Origin: Amycolatopsis sp. DSM 110486
GTDB taxonomy: Bacteria > Actinomycetota > Actinomycetes > Mycobacteriales > Pseudonocardiaceae
Reading direction: 5' to 3'
NCBI RefSeq assembly: GCF_019468465.1
Contig: NZ_CP080519.1
Location: 6,813,001 to 6,877,000, forward strand
Length of the DNA stretch: 64,000 nt
Below the pieces are notes generated by a model, which had not been told where the DNA came from, ran no database searches, and saw only the letters and a list, made by a program, of their open reading frames with translations. A program made the position numbers and the translations under genes. Each line of letters begins with the position of its first letter. The first letter of the stretch is position 1. Below, piece by piece: positions 8,914-17,506 of this stretch.

Positions 8914-10782
8914 ATGGACAACACGTGGGCGTTGCTCGGCTCCGCGATGCGCGGGGCCGACACGCCGAGGGCGCTCACGCGCGGCACCGTGAAACGGGTC
9001 GGGCGCTTCGCTCGTCCGCACTGGGTGCGGCTGCTCGTCTTCCTGGTTCTGACGGTGGTGTCCGCCGTGCTGGCGGTGACCACGCCCGTGCTGGCGGGCA
9101 AGGTCGTCGACGCGATCGTCGGTCACCAGGACCTGCCGCTGATCATCTGGCTCGCCGTGGTGATCGCGGTGCTCGCCATCCTCGACGCCGGGCTGGGGCT
9201 GGCGGAGCGGTGGCAGTCGGCGCGCATCGGCGAGGGGATCATCCTCGACCTGCGCGTCGCCGTGTTCGCGCACGTGCAGAAGCTGCCCATCGCGTTCTTC
9301 ACGCGCACCCGTACCGGCGCGCTGGTGAGCCGGCTCAACAACGACGTGATCGGCGCGCAGCGCACGTTCACCGCGACGCTCTCGGGCCTGGTCACCAACG
9401 TGATCCAGCTCGTGCTCTCGCTCGCGGTGATGGTGACGCTGTCGTGGCAGGTCACGGTCTTCGCGCTGGTGCTGCTGCCGATCTTCGTGCTCCCGGCACG
9501 CCGGCTGGGCCGCCGGATGGCCGGGCTGCAGCGCGAGTCGGCGCAGCTCAACGCCGGCATGACCACGCAGATGACCGAGCGGTTCTCGGCGCCGGGCGCC
9601 ACGCTCGTGAAGCTGTTCGGCCGGCCGCGCCAGGAAGTCGGCGAGTTCAGCGACCGCGCCGGGCGCGTGCGCGACATCGGCGTGCGCACCGCGATGCTCA
9701 CCCGCTGGTTCATGACCAGCCTCACGCTCGTGTCGGCGCTCGCGCAGGCACTGGTCTACGGCCTCGGCGGCTACCTCGCCTTCACCGGCCAGATCGCGCC
9801 CGGCACCGTGGTGGCACTGGCGCTGCTGCTGACCCGCCTCTACGCGCCGCTCACGGCGCTGGCCAACGTCCGCGTGGACGTGATGACCGCGCTGGTGTCG
9901 TTCGAGCGGGTCTTCGAGGTGCTCGACCTCGACCCGATGATCAAGGAACCGGCGAAGCCGAAGGCGCTGCCCGCGGGCGGCGTGGCCGTGGAGTTCGAGG
10001 ACGTGCGCTTCGGGTACCCGGCGGCCGACCGGTTCTCGCTGGCGTCGCTGGAAGACGTGGCCACTTTGGACAGCCGCGGGGGCGAAGAGGTGCTGCACGG
10101 CATCAGCTTCCGCGCCGAACCGGGACAGATGGTGGCTTTGGTCGGCTCCTCGGGTGCCGGCAAGTCGACCATCGCCTCGCTGCTGCCGCGCCTTTACGAC
10201 GTGGACGGTGGTGCGGTCCGGTTGTCCGATGTGGACGTCCGCGACCTGGACTTCGCGGCGCTGCGCGCCACCGTGGGCGTGGTGACGCAGGACGGGCACC
10301 TGTTCCACGACACCATCCGCGCCAACCTGGCCTACGCCCGCCCGGGCGTGACCGACGACGAGATCTGGGCCGCGCTGGAGCAGGCCCGCCTGGCCCACCT
10401 GGTGCAGTCGCTGCCCGACGGCCTCGACACGACCGTCGGCGAACGCGGCTACCGCCTCTCCGGCGGCGAACGCCAGCGGCTCACCATCGCGCGGCTCCTG
10501 CTGGCGCAGCCGAAGGTCGTGGTGCTGGACGAGGCCACGGCGCACCTGGATTCCGAATCGGAGGCCGCGGTCGGCGAGGCCCTCACGGGTGCGCTCGAAG
10601 GCCGCACGGCGCTCGTGATCGCGCACCGGCTCTCGACCGTCCGCGCCGCCGACCTGATCCTGGTCGTCGAGGACGGCCGGATCGTCGAACGCGGCACGCA
10701 CGAACAGCTGCTGGCCCTCGGCGGCCGCTACGCCGAGCTGCACCGCACGCAGTTCGACGAGGAGCCGACGGCCGTCGCGTGA
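8914..10782 (+). CDS. ABC exporter, fused permease and ATPase (multidrug/lipid type)
   Basis: 622 aa half-transporter. Six membrane helices lie in residues about 35-320. The ATPase follows: GSSGAGKST near residue 411, Q-loop VTQDGHLFHDT, LSGGERQR, VVLDEATAHLDSES and the H-loop IAHRLST. It would act as a homodimer exporting lipids, drugs or peptides. The upstream 116 bases hold an AT-rich TAATATAG stretch near 8876 and the RBS GGGGGAAAGG. A perfect terminator follows. The substrate is unknown; proximity to the MarR gene does not prove co-regulation. Confidence 0.88.
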   Translation: MDNTWALLGSAMRGADTPRALTRGTVKRVGRFARPHWVRLLVFLVLTVVSAVLAVTTPVLAGKVVDAIVGHQDLPLIIWLAVVIAVLAILDAGLGLAERWQSARIGEGIILDLRVAVFAHVQKLPIAFFTRTRTGALVSRLNNDVIGAQRTFTATLSGLVTNVIQLVLSLAVMVTLSWQVTVFALVLLPIFVLPARRLGRRMAGLQRESAQLNAGMTTQMTERFSAPGATLVKLFGRPRQEVGEFSDRAGRVRDIGVRTAMLTRWFMTSLTLVSALAQALVYGLGGYLAFTGQIAPGTVVALALLLTRLYAPLTALANVRVDVMTALVSFERVFEVLDLDPMIKEPAKPKALPAGGVAVEFEDVRFGYPAADRFSLASLEDVATLDSRGGEEVLHGISFRAEPGQMVALVGSSGAGKSTIASLLPRLYDVDGGAVRLSDVDVRDLDFAALRATVGVVTQDGHLFHDTIRANLAYARPGVTDDEIWAALEQARLAHLVQSLPDGLDTTVGERGYRLSGGERQRLTIARLLLAQPKVVVLDEATAHLDSESEAAVGEALTGALEGRTALVIAHRLSTVRAADLILVVEDGRIVERGTHEQLLALGGRYAELHRTQFDEEPTAVA

Positions 10783-10791
10783 CACACTGTG

Positions 10792-10823
10792 AAGGGCGCC
10801 TCGAGAAGACTCGAGGCGCCCTT
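10792..10823. terminator. Bidirectional terminator between exporter and hydrolase
   Basis: A perfect 14-bp stem (AAGGGCGCCTCGAG and its complement) with a 4-nt loop lies between two converging genes, 10 bases after one stop and 12 before the other. Confidence 0.85.
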
Positions 10824-10834
10824 GGCGTATCCGC

Positions 10835-11998
10835 TCAGTGTTCGAGGCAGGCGAAGGTCGCGTTGACGAGCGCCATCTTGCGCGGGTCGTCACGCAGCAA
10901 CGGGCCCATGCGGTTCATCACGTAACCGAAGCCCACGCCGGCCTCCGGGTCGGCGCCACCGGACGAGCCGCCGAGGCCGTCGTGGCCGAACGCGGCCGGG
11001 TTGGGACCGAAGCCGCGTGCGTCGCTGCCGAGGTAGAAACCCAGCGCCCACTCGTTGGGCACGCCGGCGACCACGTCGACCGAGGCGCCTTGGCCTTCGC
11101 GGGCCCGGGCGAGCGCGCCGGCCGAGATCAGGCGTTCGGAGCCGTCGGCCAGCGCGCCGTAGATGATCGCGAGCCCCTTCGCCGTGCCGTGGCCGTTGAG
11201 CGCGGGCATCACGGCGCGCCGCCACGCGGGATCGTTGGCGTGGTGGCCTTCCACGCGCGGGTTCGCCATGGCGGCGAGCGCGACCGGGCCGGCGTTCGCG
11301 AACGCCTCGGTGAGCGCCGTGGTCATCTCCGGCGTGAGCACCGGCTCCACGAGCGTCGAGCAGCGCCCGAGGTCGGCTTCCCTGACGCCGATGGAGAAAT
11401 CCGCATCGAGGGGACCTGCGACGTGCTCGGCGAAGAACGCGTCGATGCCCTGCCCGGCCACGCGGCGCACGACCTCGCCGACGAGGAATCCGTAGGACAG
11501 CGCGTGGTACCCGCTGGCCGAGCCGGGCGGGAACAGCGGTTCCTGCGCGGCCAGCAGCCCCGTGATGTGGTCCCAGTCGTAGAGCTCCTCGACCTTCACC
11601 GGGCGCGCCAGGCCGATGCCGACGACACCGGAGCGGTGCGAGAGCAGCCACCGCACCGGGATGTCCTGCTTGGCCGCCGTAGCGAACTCGGGCCAGTACC
11701 GCGCCACGGGGGCGTCGAGGTCCAGCTCGCCGGCGTCGGCGAGCTGGTGCGCGCAGATCGCCGCCATGCCCTTGGTGGTGGACCAGACATTGGTCAGCGT
11801 GTCCGGCCGCCACGGCGTGGTGCGGCCCGGATCCGCCCAGCCGGCCCAGAGATCGACCACGACCTCGCCGTGATGGGTCACGGCGAAGGCCGCGCCCAGC
11901 TCGTCGCGCTCGGAGATGTTCTCGACGAACGCGTCCTGCACCGCCTCGAACCCGGGCGCGCAGGTGCCGTGCAGGGGCACGGCCGTCTCATCATCCAT
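10835..11998 (-). CDS. Serine hydrolase, family VIII esterase / class C beta-lactamase fold
   Basis: 387 aa. The nucleophile motif SxxK is S73-T-T-K76 (VWSTTKGMA), and a YHALSYG tyrosine segment matches the second motif. No signal peptide is seen, which fits cytoplasmic EstB-like esterases better than a secreted beta-lactamase. Likely hydrolyses small esters or related acyl compounds; the true substrate is not predictable. A palindrome and hairpin lie just upstream. Confidence 0.82.
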   Translation of the reverse strand: MDDETAVPLHGTCAPGFEAVQDAFVENISERDELGAAFAVTHHGEVVVDLWAGWADPGRTTPWRPDTLTNVWSTTKGMAAICAHQLADAGELDLDAPVARYWPEFATAAKQDIPVRWLLSHRSGVVGIGLARPVKVEELYDWDHITGLLAAQEPLFPPGSASGYHALSYGFLVGEVVRRVAGQGIDAFFAEHVAGPLDADFSIGVREADLGRCSTLVEPVLTPEMTTALTEAFANAGPVALAAMANPRVEGHHANDPAWRRAVMPALNGHGTAKGLAIIYGALADGSERLISAGALARAREGQGASVDVVAGVPNEWALGFYLGSDARGFGPNPAAFGHDGLGGSSGGADPEAGVGFGYVMNRMGPLLRDDPRKMALVNATFACLEH

Positions 11999-12019
11999 GC
12001 TGGCCCGCCTCCACTCGAC

Positions 12020-12033
12020 ACCGACTGGTCGGT
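12020..12033. promoter_or_regulatory. Palindrome ACCGACTGGTCGGT upstream of the hydrolase
   Basis: A perfect 6-bp inverted repeat with a 2-bp centre lies 22 bases upstream of the hydrolase ATG. Sites of the form ACCGAC(N2)GTCGGT are common TetR-family operators. No TetR gene is adjacent, so the regulator would be encoded elsewhere. Confidence 0.55.
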
Positions 12034-12052
12034 ACGCCGAAGTTAGAAGGGC

Positions 12053-12092
12053 GGACCGGGCCCGTCAAGACCTGCCGGGCCCGGTCCTTTTT
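12053..12092. terminator. Strong hairpin between SIS and hydrolase genes
   Basis: A perfect 12-bp stem (GGACCGGGCCCG and complement) with an 11-nt loop is followed on the + strand by TTTTT at 12088-12092. Both flanking genes run on the minus strand, where the stem is followed by CCTTCTAAC, so it may still end the SIS transcript, though the better T-run faces the other way. Confidence 0.6.
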
Positions 12093-12121
12093 CGCCGGGT
12101 GCGACCCCGGTTCGCGACGGG

Positions 12122-12847
12122 CTACCGCAGTGCGGGCACGCGGGGGCCGTACTTGGCGAGCAGGGCCGTGTTGGCCTCGTCGCCGCCCTCCACATTGGAG
12201 CTTCGCCACAGCGGGACGTCGATGCCCTCGGCCGTCCCGCGGTCGTAGACCTCCGCCAGGATCAGGTTCCACAGGAACGCGTTGACCACAGTGGACAGTG
12301 GTGCGGTGCGCGGCGCGGCGGCCGGGTGGCTCGCGTCGCCGGGGATCACGAGCGAGTCGAGCACGACCGTGCCCTCCTCGACCAGCGTCGTCGCCGAGCG
12401 GCGCGGCGCCGCGGCCACGCACGCGCGCGACGTCACGGCGATCACCGACGCGCCCCGGCGGCGGGCACCGGCAGCCAGTTCCACCGGGTACGGGTTCACG
12501 CCGGACGTCGAGAACACCACGAGCACGTCGTCGGGGCCCGGCGCGCGCTCGGCCAGCACCTCTTCGGCGAGCCCGCTGCGGCGCTCGGTCTTCGTGCTGT
12601 GCTGCGCGCCGTGCAGGGGCAGCAGCTCCGGGTGGTACAGCGGGTAGACGCAGGCGAGGCCACCCGCGCGGTAGAACGTCTCGGCGACCGCGGCGAGCGA
12701 GTGCCCGGCACCGGCGGTGAACACGAGGGCGTCGGACCGGATGACCCCGAGGACGAGGTCGGCCGCCGCCGTCAGCGCTTCGGCGTTGGCCTCCCGCGCG
12801 GCCGCGAGCTTTTCCGAGGTGCTCTTCCAGATTTCCGTGGCGCTCAC
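12122..12847 (-). CDS. SIS-domain sugar isomerase-like protein
   Basis: 241 aa. Tandem GTG codons at 12850 and 12847 follow GAAGGGCAGG; the second is used. The SIS fold (phosphosugar binding) is visible in VFTAGAGHSLAAVAETFYRAGG near residues 40-62 and VLVVFSTSGVNPYPVELAAGARRRGASVIAVTS near 105-140, with a final helix carrying NAFLWNLILAEVYD. Related proteins bind or isomerise sugar phosphates or act as sugar-responsive factors. Substrate and partner are not shown by context. It is divergent from the alpha/beta hydrolase. Confidence 0.8.
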   Translation of the reverse strand: MSATEIWKSTSEKLAAAREANAEALTAAADLVLGVIRSDALVFTAGAGHSLAAVAETFYRAGGLACVYPLYHPELLPLHGAQHSTKTERRSGLAEEVLAERAPGPDDVLVVFSTSGVNPYPVELAAGARRRGASVIAVTSRACVAAAPRRSATTLVEEGTVVLDSLVIPGDASHPAAAPRTAPLSTVVNAFLWNLILAEVYDRGTAEGIDVPLWRSSNVEGGDEANTALLAKYGPRVPALR

Positions 12848-12961
12848 CACACCTGCCCTTCGTCGCGGGTTCGGGCGCCAAATGTATCGCTTGGACACGC
12901 TTCGTGGTGGATTAGCGTGAGAGCTGATCATCCGGGCGTACCGGTGACTGGGAGGCGGCAC

Positions 12962-13654
12962 GTGGACGGAGTACCCGTCGTTTCGGTGCGGCGCGCGCAC
13001 GGGCGGACGAGGGCGGTGGCGCTGGTGCTGCACGGCGGCGCCGAGCACGGCATCGCGGCCGTGGGGCCGTGGCGGCTGGCGTACCTGCGCATGGTGCCGC
13101 TGGCCCGCGCCCTGCACCGCGCGGGCCGCGCGGCGGGCCTGGAGGTGCGCCTGGTGCGCAACCGCCGCTACGGCTGGAACGCGCCCGAGGAAGACCCGGT
13201 GAACGACGCCCGCTGGGCGCTGGAGCGCGTCCGCGCCGAACACCCGGGCCTGCCCGTCGTGCTCGTCGGGCACTCGATGGGCGGACGGGTGGTGCTGCGC
13301 GTGGCCGACGACCCCGCCGTGGTGGGCGTGTGCGCCCTCGCACCGTGGACGCCGGCCGGCGAGCCCGTGGACGCCGTCACGGGCCGCTCCGTGGTCATGC
13401 TGCACGGCACGCGCGACCGGATCACCTCACCGCGTGATTCCCACGCCTTCGCCGAGCGTGCGCGGGAGCTCGCCAAGCGCCTCGCGCGCTTCGAGGTCAC
13501 CGGCGAGGGTCACGCGATGATCAAGCGCCCGGCGGTCTGGACCAGGCTGATGTGTGCTTTCACACTGGAAGCGATCGACGCGGGGGAGACCGACGAAACT
13601 CTCCGGCAGGCGTGGACCCGGCCCGCGGACGAGCGGCTGCGCATCCCCGTGTGA
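12962..13654 (+). CDS. Alpha/beta hydrolase
   Basis: 230 aa. The GTG at 12962 follows GGGAGG at 6-base spacing; the longer in-frame extension lacks such a site. The nucleophile elbow is VLVGHSMGGRV (Ser105); LHGTRDRIT supplies Asp152 and GEGHAM supplies His184. There is no signal peptide, so it is likely a cytoplasmic esterase or lipase-like enzyme. The cyclopropane synthase starts 90 bases downstream; a lipid link is possible but unproven. Confidence 0.84.
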   Translation: MDGVPVVSVRRAHGRTRAVALVLHGGAEHGIAAVGPWRLAYLRMVPLARALHRAGRAAGLEVRLVRNRRYGWNAPEEDPVNDARWALERVRAEHPGLPVVLVGHSMGGRVVLRVADDPAVVGVCALAPWTPAGEPVDAVTGRSVVMLHGTRDRITSPRDSHAFAERARELAKRLARFEVTGEGHAMIKRPAVWTRLMCAFTLEAIDAGETDETLRQAWTRPADERLRIPV

Positions 13655-13744
13655 CCGGATCCGGTGACAACCGCGCAGCGCAGGTCGCGTGTGCCGGGAA
13701 TACCATCAGATGTGGGCCGATGGGCCCATTCCGGAGGGAGTGTC

Positions 13745-15004
13745 TTGTCCACCTCAAGTGTTGACCGAGCGGCGGGGCCCGCCTCGCAGCCGGTGCCCGA
13801 CGAAACCCGGTGGCCGGGACTGGCCACGCCGCCGCACTCGCCGCTGCGCGCGCGGGCCGCGGAGGCGCTCTTCCGTCGCGCCGTGAAGAACCTCGACCTG
13901 CGGGTCACGTTCCCCGACGGCACCGTCCTGGGTGCCGGTGGCCCGGAAGCGCCGGAGATGCGCATCCTGCGGCCCTCGGCGTTCTTCCACCGCCTCGGCG
14001 CCGACGCGAAGATCGGCTTCGGCGAGTCGTACATGGTGGGGGACTGGACCGCCGAGGACCTCGCGGGAGTGCTGACGCCGTTCGCCGAGAAGCTGGCCAC
14101 GGTCGTGCCGCCGTTCCTGCAGCGGTTCCGCCGCTTCGCCGAGCGCGTGCAGCCGGCGCACGAGGAGAACACGATCGAGGGCTCGCGGTCGAACATCCAC
14201 CGGCACTACGACCTGTCCAACGACCTGTTCAGCGCGTTCCTCGACGAGTCGATGATGTACTCCTCGGCGCTGTTCGGCCCGGCTGACGGCCTGACTCAGG
14301 CCCAGCACCGCAAGCTCGACAGCGTGCTGGACTACGCGGGCGTGCGCGAGGGCAGCGAGGTGCTGGAGATCGGCACCGGCTGGGGCGAGCTGTCGATCCG
14401 CGCGGCCTCGCGCGGCGCGAAGGTGACGTCGCTGACCATCTCGCAGGAGCAGAAGGTGCTGGCCGACGCGCGGATCGCCGAGGCGGGCCTGTCCGACCGC
14501 ATCGACGTGCAGCTGTGCGACTACCGCCAGGCCACGGGCCAGTACGACGCCGTGGTGAGCGTGGAGATGATCGAGGCCGTCGGGCAGTCCTACTGGCCCA
14601 CGTTCTTCGCCACGATCGGCAAGCGGCTGCACCCGGGCGGGCGCTTCGGCCTGCAGGCCATCACGATGGACCACGACCGGATGCTGGCGGCGGCCAGGTC
14701 GTACAGCTGGATCCACAAGTACGTCTTCCCGGGCGGCATCATCCCGTCGGTGCAGGCGATCGAGGACGGCATGCGCGACAACACTCGCCTCAAGCTGGCC
14801 GGGATGCGCGAGTTCGGCCAGGACTACGCACGCACGCTCAAGCTGTGGGGCGAGCGGTTCCACCAGCGCTGGGACGACATCCGCGGCTTCGGCTTCGACG
14901 ACGTGTTCCACCGGATGTGGGAGTTCTACCTCGCCTATTCGGAGGCCGGGTTCCGTTCGGGGCACATCAAGGTGCACCAGTTCGGGTTCGCAGACCCCCG
15001 CTGA
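13745..15004 (+). CDS. Cyclopropane-fatty-acyl-phospholipid synthase family methyltransferase
   Basis: 419 aa from TTG with GGAGGGAG just upstream. Residues 150-180 (IHRHYDLSNDLFSAFLDE, MMYSSALF) and the SAM-binding loop VLEIGTGWGELSI at 206-218 are hallmark CFA-synthase motifs; SVEMIEAVGQSYWPTFF and the C-terminal HRMWEFYLAYSEAGF also match. The enzyme transfers the SAM methyl to membrane acyl-chain double bonds to make cyclopropane or methyl-branched fatty acids. It ends at a hairpin terminator. Confidence 0.9.
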   Translation: MSTSSVDRAAGPASQPVPDETRWPGLATPPHSPLRARAAEALFRRAVKNLDLRVTFPDGTVLGAGGPEAPEMRILRPSAFFHRLGADAKIGFGESYMVGDWTAEDLAGVLTPFAEKLATVVPPFLQRFRRFAERVQPAHEENTIEGSRSNIHRHYDLSNDLFSAFLDESMMYSSALFGPADGLTQAQHRKLDSVLDYAGVREGSEVLEIGTGWGELSIRAASRGAKVTSLTISQEQKVLADARIAEAGLSDRIDVQLCDYRQATGQYDAVVSVEMIEAVGQSYWPTFFATIGKRLHPGGRFGLQAITMDHDRMLAAARSYSWIHKYVFPGGIIPSVQAIEDGMRDNTRLKLAGMREFGQDYARTLKLWGERFHQRWDDIRGFGFDDVFHRMWEFYLAYSEAGFRSGHIKVHQFGFADPR

Positions 15005-15041
15005 GCAGGCCATTCCCCGCCGGATGAACCTGCACCAGGTG

Positions 15042-15070
15042 CCGCACGTCCTTTGGTGGAGGACGTGCGG
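15042..15070 (+). terminator. Terminator after CFA synthase
   Basis: A perfect 10-bp stem (CCGCACGTCC and complement) with a 9-nt loop lies 38 bases after the stop, followed by a short TTC. It isolates the LCP gene. Confidence 0.7.
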
Positions 15071-15120
15071 TTCACTGGGCCGCACGAGTTTTGCCGGATT
15101 CGGGGATTGGGTGAAAGCCA

Positions 15121-16323
15121 ATGACGTACGGAGGCGACGACGGCAGGCGGCGGGTGCCGCCCCGGCCACCGCAGCCCGCCGCACGCCCGCGGCAGCATCA
15201 GCGGGCACAGATGATGCCGCTGCCGGGCACGAGCAGCAGCCCGTACGACGAGCGCACCAGACCCATGGGCTCGCGCGGCGAGGCTCCCGTGCCCCCGCCG
15301 CCCGCACCGCCTCGCCACGCTCCGCCGCGCCAGTCCCCGCCGCCCGGACCGGCTCCGCGCCGGCGCCGCCGGTGGAGCTTCGGCAAGGTCCTGATGACGC
15401 TGGTGCTGATCTTCGTCGTGTTCCTCGGCGGGATCTGGGCCTACCTCGAGTTCTCGATCAAGCGCGTCGACGCGCTGGCCGACTACGACGGCCGTCCCGC
15501 GGCCGCGTCGGGCACCAACTGGCTGATCGTGGGATCCGACAGCCGTGACGGACTCTCGGCCGCGGACGAGGAACGCCTGGCGACCGGTGACGTCGCGGCG
15601 GCCGGCGGCGGGCAGCGCACCGACACGATCATGATCGCGCACATCCCGGACAACGACACCAAGCCGACGCTGCTGAGCCTGCCGCGCGACTCCCAGGTGA
15701 AGATCCCGGGCCACGGCACGAACAAGATCAACGCCGCGTTCTCGCTCGGCGGCCCGGCCCTGCTGGTCAAGACCGTGGAAGGCGTCACCGGCCTGCGGAT
15801 GGACCACTACGCCGAGATCGGCTTCGGCGGGTTCGCCAACATCGTCGACGCGATCGGCGGCGTGGGCATGTGCGTGGACAAGGACATGCACGACACGTTC
15901 ACCAACATCGACATCAAGGCCGGCTGCCAGACGCTGGACGGGCGCGAGTCGCTCGGGTTCGTCCGCATGCGCCACAGCAGCGCGACCCCGCGTTCGGACC
16001 TCGACCGCGTGGCCAACCAGCGCAAGTTCATCGGTGCCCTCGTGAGCCAGATCGCGAGCCCGGGGACCTTGCTGAACCCGTTCGACTTCTTCCCGCTCCT
16101 GTCCTCGGCGCCCGACGCGCTGACGATGGACTCGGGTGACCATGTGCACAACCTGGCCGGCCTGGCGATCGCGATGCGCGGCATCTCGTCCGACGGCGTG
16201 CTCACCGGCACGGTGCCGGTCACCGACGGCTCGGCCGAGCACTGGGACAAGACGAAGTCGGCGCAGCTGTTCGACGCGCTGAAGAACGACACCCCGGTGC
16301 CGCCCACGGCCGTCGTCAACTAG
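15121..16323 (+). CDS. LytR-CpsA-Psr (LCP) family wall ligase
   Basis: 400 aa. The first 80 residues are a Pro/Arg-rich cytoplasmic tail, then one membrane helix at about 88-109 and an extracellular LCP domain: NWLIVGSDSRDG, GQRTDTIMIAHIP, LLSLPRDSQVKIPGHGTNKINAAF, LDGRESLGFVRMRHSS and DLDRVANQRKFI. The conserved Arg and Asp residues that bind polyprenyl pyrophosphate are present, as are two Cys likely forming a disulfide. LCP enzymes attach arabinogalactan, teichoic acid or capsule to peptidoglycan. Confidence 0.92.
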   Translation: MTYGGDDGRRRVPPRPPQPAARPRQHQRAQMMPLPGTSSSPYDERTRPMGSRGEAPVPPPPAPPRHAPPRQSPPPGPAPRRRRRWSFGKVLMTLVLIFVVFLGGIWAYLEFSIKRVDALADYDGRPAAASGTNWLIVGSDSRDGLSAADEERLATGDVAAAGGGQRTDTIMIAHIPDNDTKPTLLSLPRDSQVKIPGHGTNKINAAFSLGGPALLVKTVEGVTGLRMDHYAEIGFGGFANIVDAIGGVGMCVDKDMHDTFTNIDIKAGCQTLDGRESLGFVRMRHSSATPRSDLDRVANQRKFIGALVSQIASPGTLLNPFDFFPLLSSAPDALTMDSGDHVHNLAGLAIAMRGISSDGVLTGTVPVTDGSAEHWDKTKSAQLFDALKNDTPVPPTAVVN

Positions 16324-16340
16324 CTCAGGAGCACCGACCA

Positions 16341-16371
16341 CTGGGGCCCGCCGGAAAACGGCGGGCCCCAG
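16341..16371 (+). terminator. Terminator after LCP gene
   Basis: A perfect 13-bp stem with GAAAA loop starts 18 bases after the stop and is followed by CGTTATTTC. Confidence 0.85.
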
Positions 16372-16416
16372 CGTTATTTCGATGTCGCAGTGCTGTTGCG
16401 GTGCCACCATGAGGAC

Positions 16417-16941
16417 ATGGACACCCTCACCGACGGCGTGGTCACCCTCAACCGCTGGCGCTCCGAAGACCTCGACGTGCTCGTGGACACCGTCTCGGCG
16501 TCACGCGAGCACATCGGCGCGTGGCTCGTCTGGGCCACCGACAGCTACGGCCCGGCCGAGGGTACGGAGTTCCTCACCGGCACGGCCGAACGCTGGGAGT
16601 CGGGTGAGGCGCGGGAATACGGCATCTACACCGCCGACGGCACGCTGGCCGGCGGCTGCGGCCTGATGCGCCGCGGCGACGGCCGCGAGATCGGCTACTG
16701 GCTGGCGAAGCCGTGCACCGGCCGCGGCTTGGCCACGCGCGCGACCGCCCTGCTCGTCGCCGAGGCCTGGCGCCTGGGCGCGCCCCACGTCGACATCCTC
16801 CACGACGAGCTGAACACCCGCAGTGGTGCCATTCCCGCCCGGCTAGGATTCACCTTGCACCACAAGGAAGCCGCCTCGGACGCACTGGCCCCGGCGTGCT
16901 CGGGCAACGACTTCGTGTGGCGCATCCAGCGGCCGGACTGA
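16417..16941 (+). CDS. GNAT family N-acetyltransferase
   Basis: 174 aa. ATG at 16417 is preferred; an in-frame Met nine codons upstream sits against the terminator. It resembles RimJ/RimL-type GNATs: VVTLNRWRSEDLDVLVD at the start, GREIGYWLAKPCTGRGLATRA as the acetyl-CoA loop, and AGAPHVDILHDELNTRSGAIPARLGF-like segments near 125-150. Substrate could be a protein N-terminus, amino acid or small amine; not predictable. Confidence 0.84.
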   Translation: MDTLTDGVVTLNRWRSEDLDVLVDTVSASREHIGAWLVWATDSYGPAEGTEFLTGTAERWESGEAREYGIYTADGTLAGGCGLMRRGDGREIGYWLAKPCTGRGLATRATALLVAEAWRLGAPHVDILHDELNTRSGAIPARLGFTLHHKEAASDALAPACSGNDFVWRIQRPD

Positions 16942-16972
16942 CCCGAGAATCCCTTGCCGGGCAAGGAAAGCA

Positions 16973-17434
16973 TCAGGCGACGTTTTTGCGCTCGCGCAGC
17001 ACCTTCAGCGCGCGGTCCGCGTGCGCGGTGAAGTTCAGCTCGCTCTTGATCACGTCGAGCACGCGCCGGTCGGTGTCGATGACGAACGTGGTGCGCTTGG
17101 TGTGCAGCGGGATGAACTTGCGCCAGGCGCCGAACTGCTTCGCCACCACACCGTCCACATCGGACAACAGTGGGTAGTCGAACCCGTTGGCAGCGGAGAA
17201 CTCCCGCTGCTTGGCCACGGCGTCCGGGCTGATGCCCACGCGCTGGGCACCCACCTCGGCGAACTCGGCGGCCAGGTCGCGGAAGTGGCAGCTTTCCGCG
17301 GTGCAGCCGCTCGTCATGGCGGCGGGGTAGAAGAACAGCACGACGGGGCCGGATGTCAGAAAGTCCGACAGTGTGCGGTCGTCGCCTTGGTCGTCGGAGA
17401 GGGTGAAGTCGGGCGCGAGGTCGCCGGTGTCCAT
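16973..17434 (-). CDS. Peroxiredoxin, BCP/PrxQ type
   Basis: 153 aa. PxxxTxxC is P37-T41-C44 (YPAAMTSGC), with a resolving Cys five residues later (C49), the 1-Cys-helix arrangement of BCP/PrxQ. It reduces hydrogen and organic peroxides using thioredoxin-like donors in the cytoplasm. The gene stands alone, converging with the GNAT gene. Confidence 0.9.
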   Translation of the reverse strand: MDTGDLAPDFTLSDDQGDDRTLSDFLTSGPVVLFFYPAAMTSGCTAESCHFRDLAAEFAEVGAQRVGISPDAVAKQREFSAANGFDYPLLSDVDGVVAKQFGAWRKFIPLHTKRTTFVIDTDRRVLDVIKSELNFTAHADRALKVLRERKNVA

Positions 17435-17506
17435 CGGGGTCCTTTCGGTCGGGTCCGCGGGAGATGATCCTCCCCGGTGTTCGGAGCCGCACCGCAGGTG
17501 GACGGG

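Noticed and set aside
8781..10925. Long frames on both strands over the ABC exporter
   Set aside because: Both lack motifs, and the 622-aa frame carries a complete exporter.
16951..16966. CCTTGCC/GGCAAGG terminator between GNAT and peroxiredoxin genes
   Set aside because: The arms leave only one base for a loop, so it is a palindrome and cannot fold as a normal terminator without opening several pairs.
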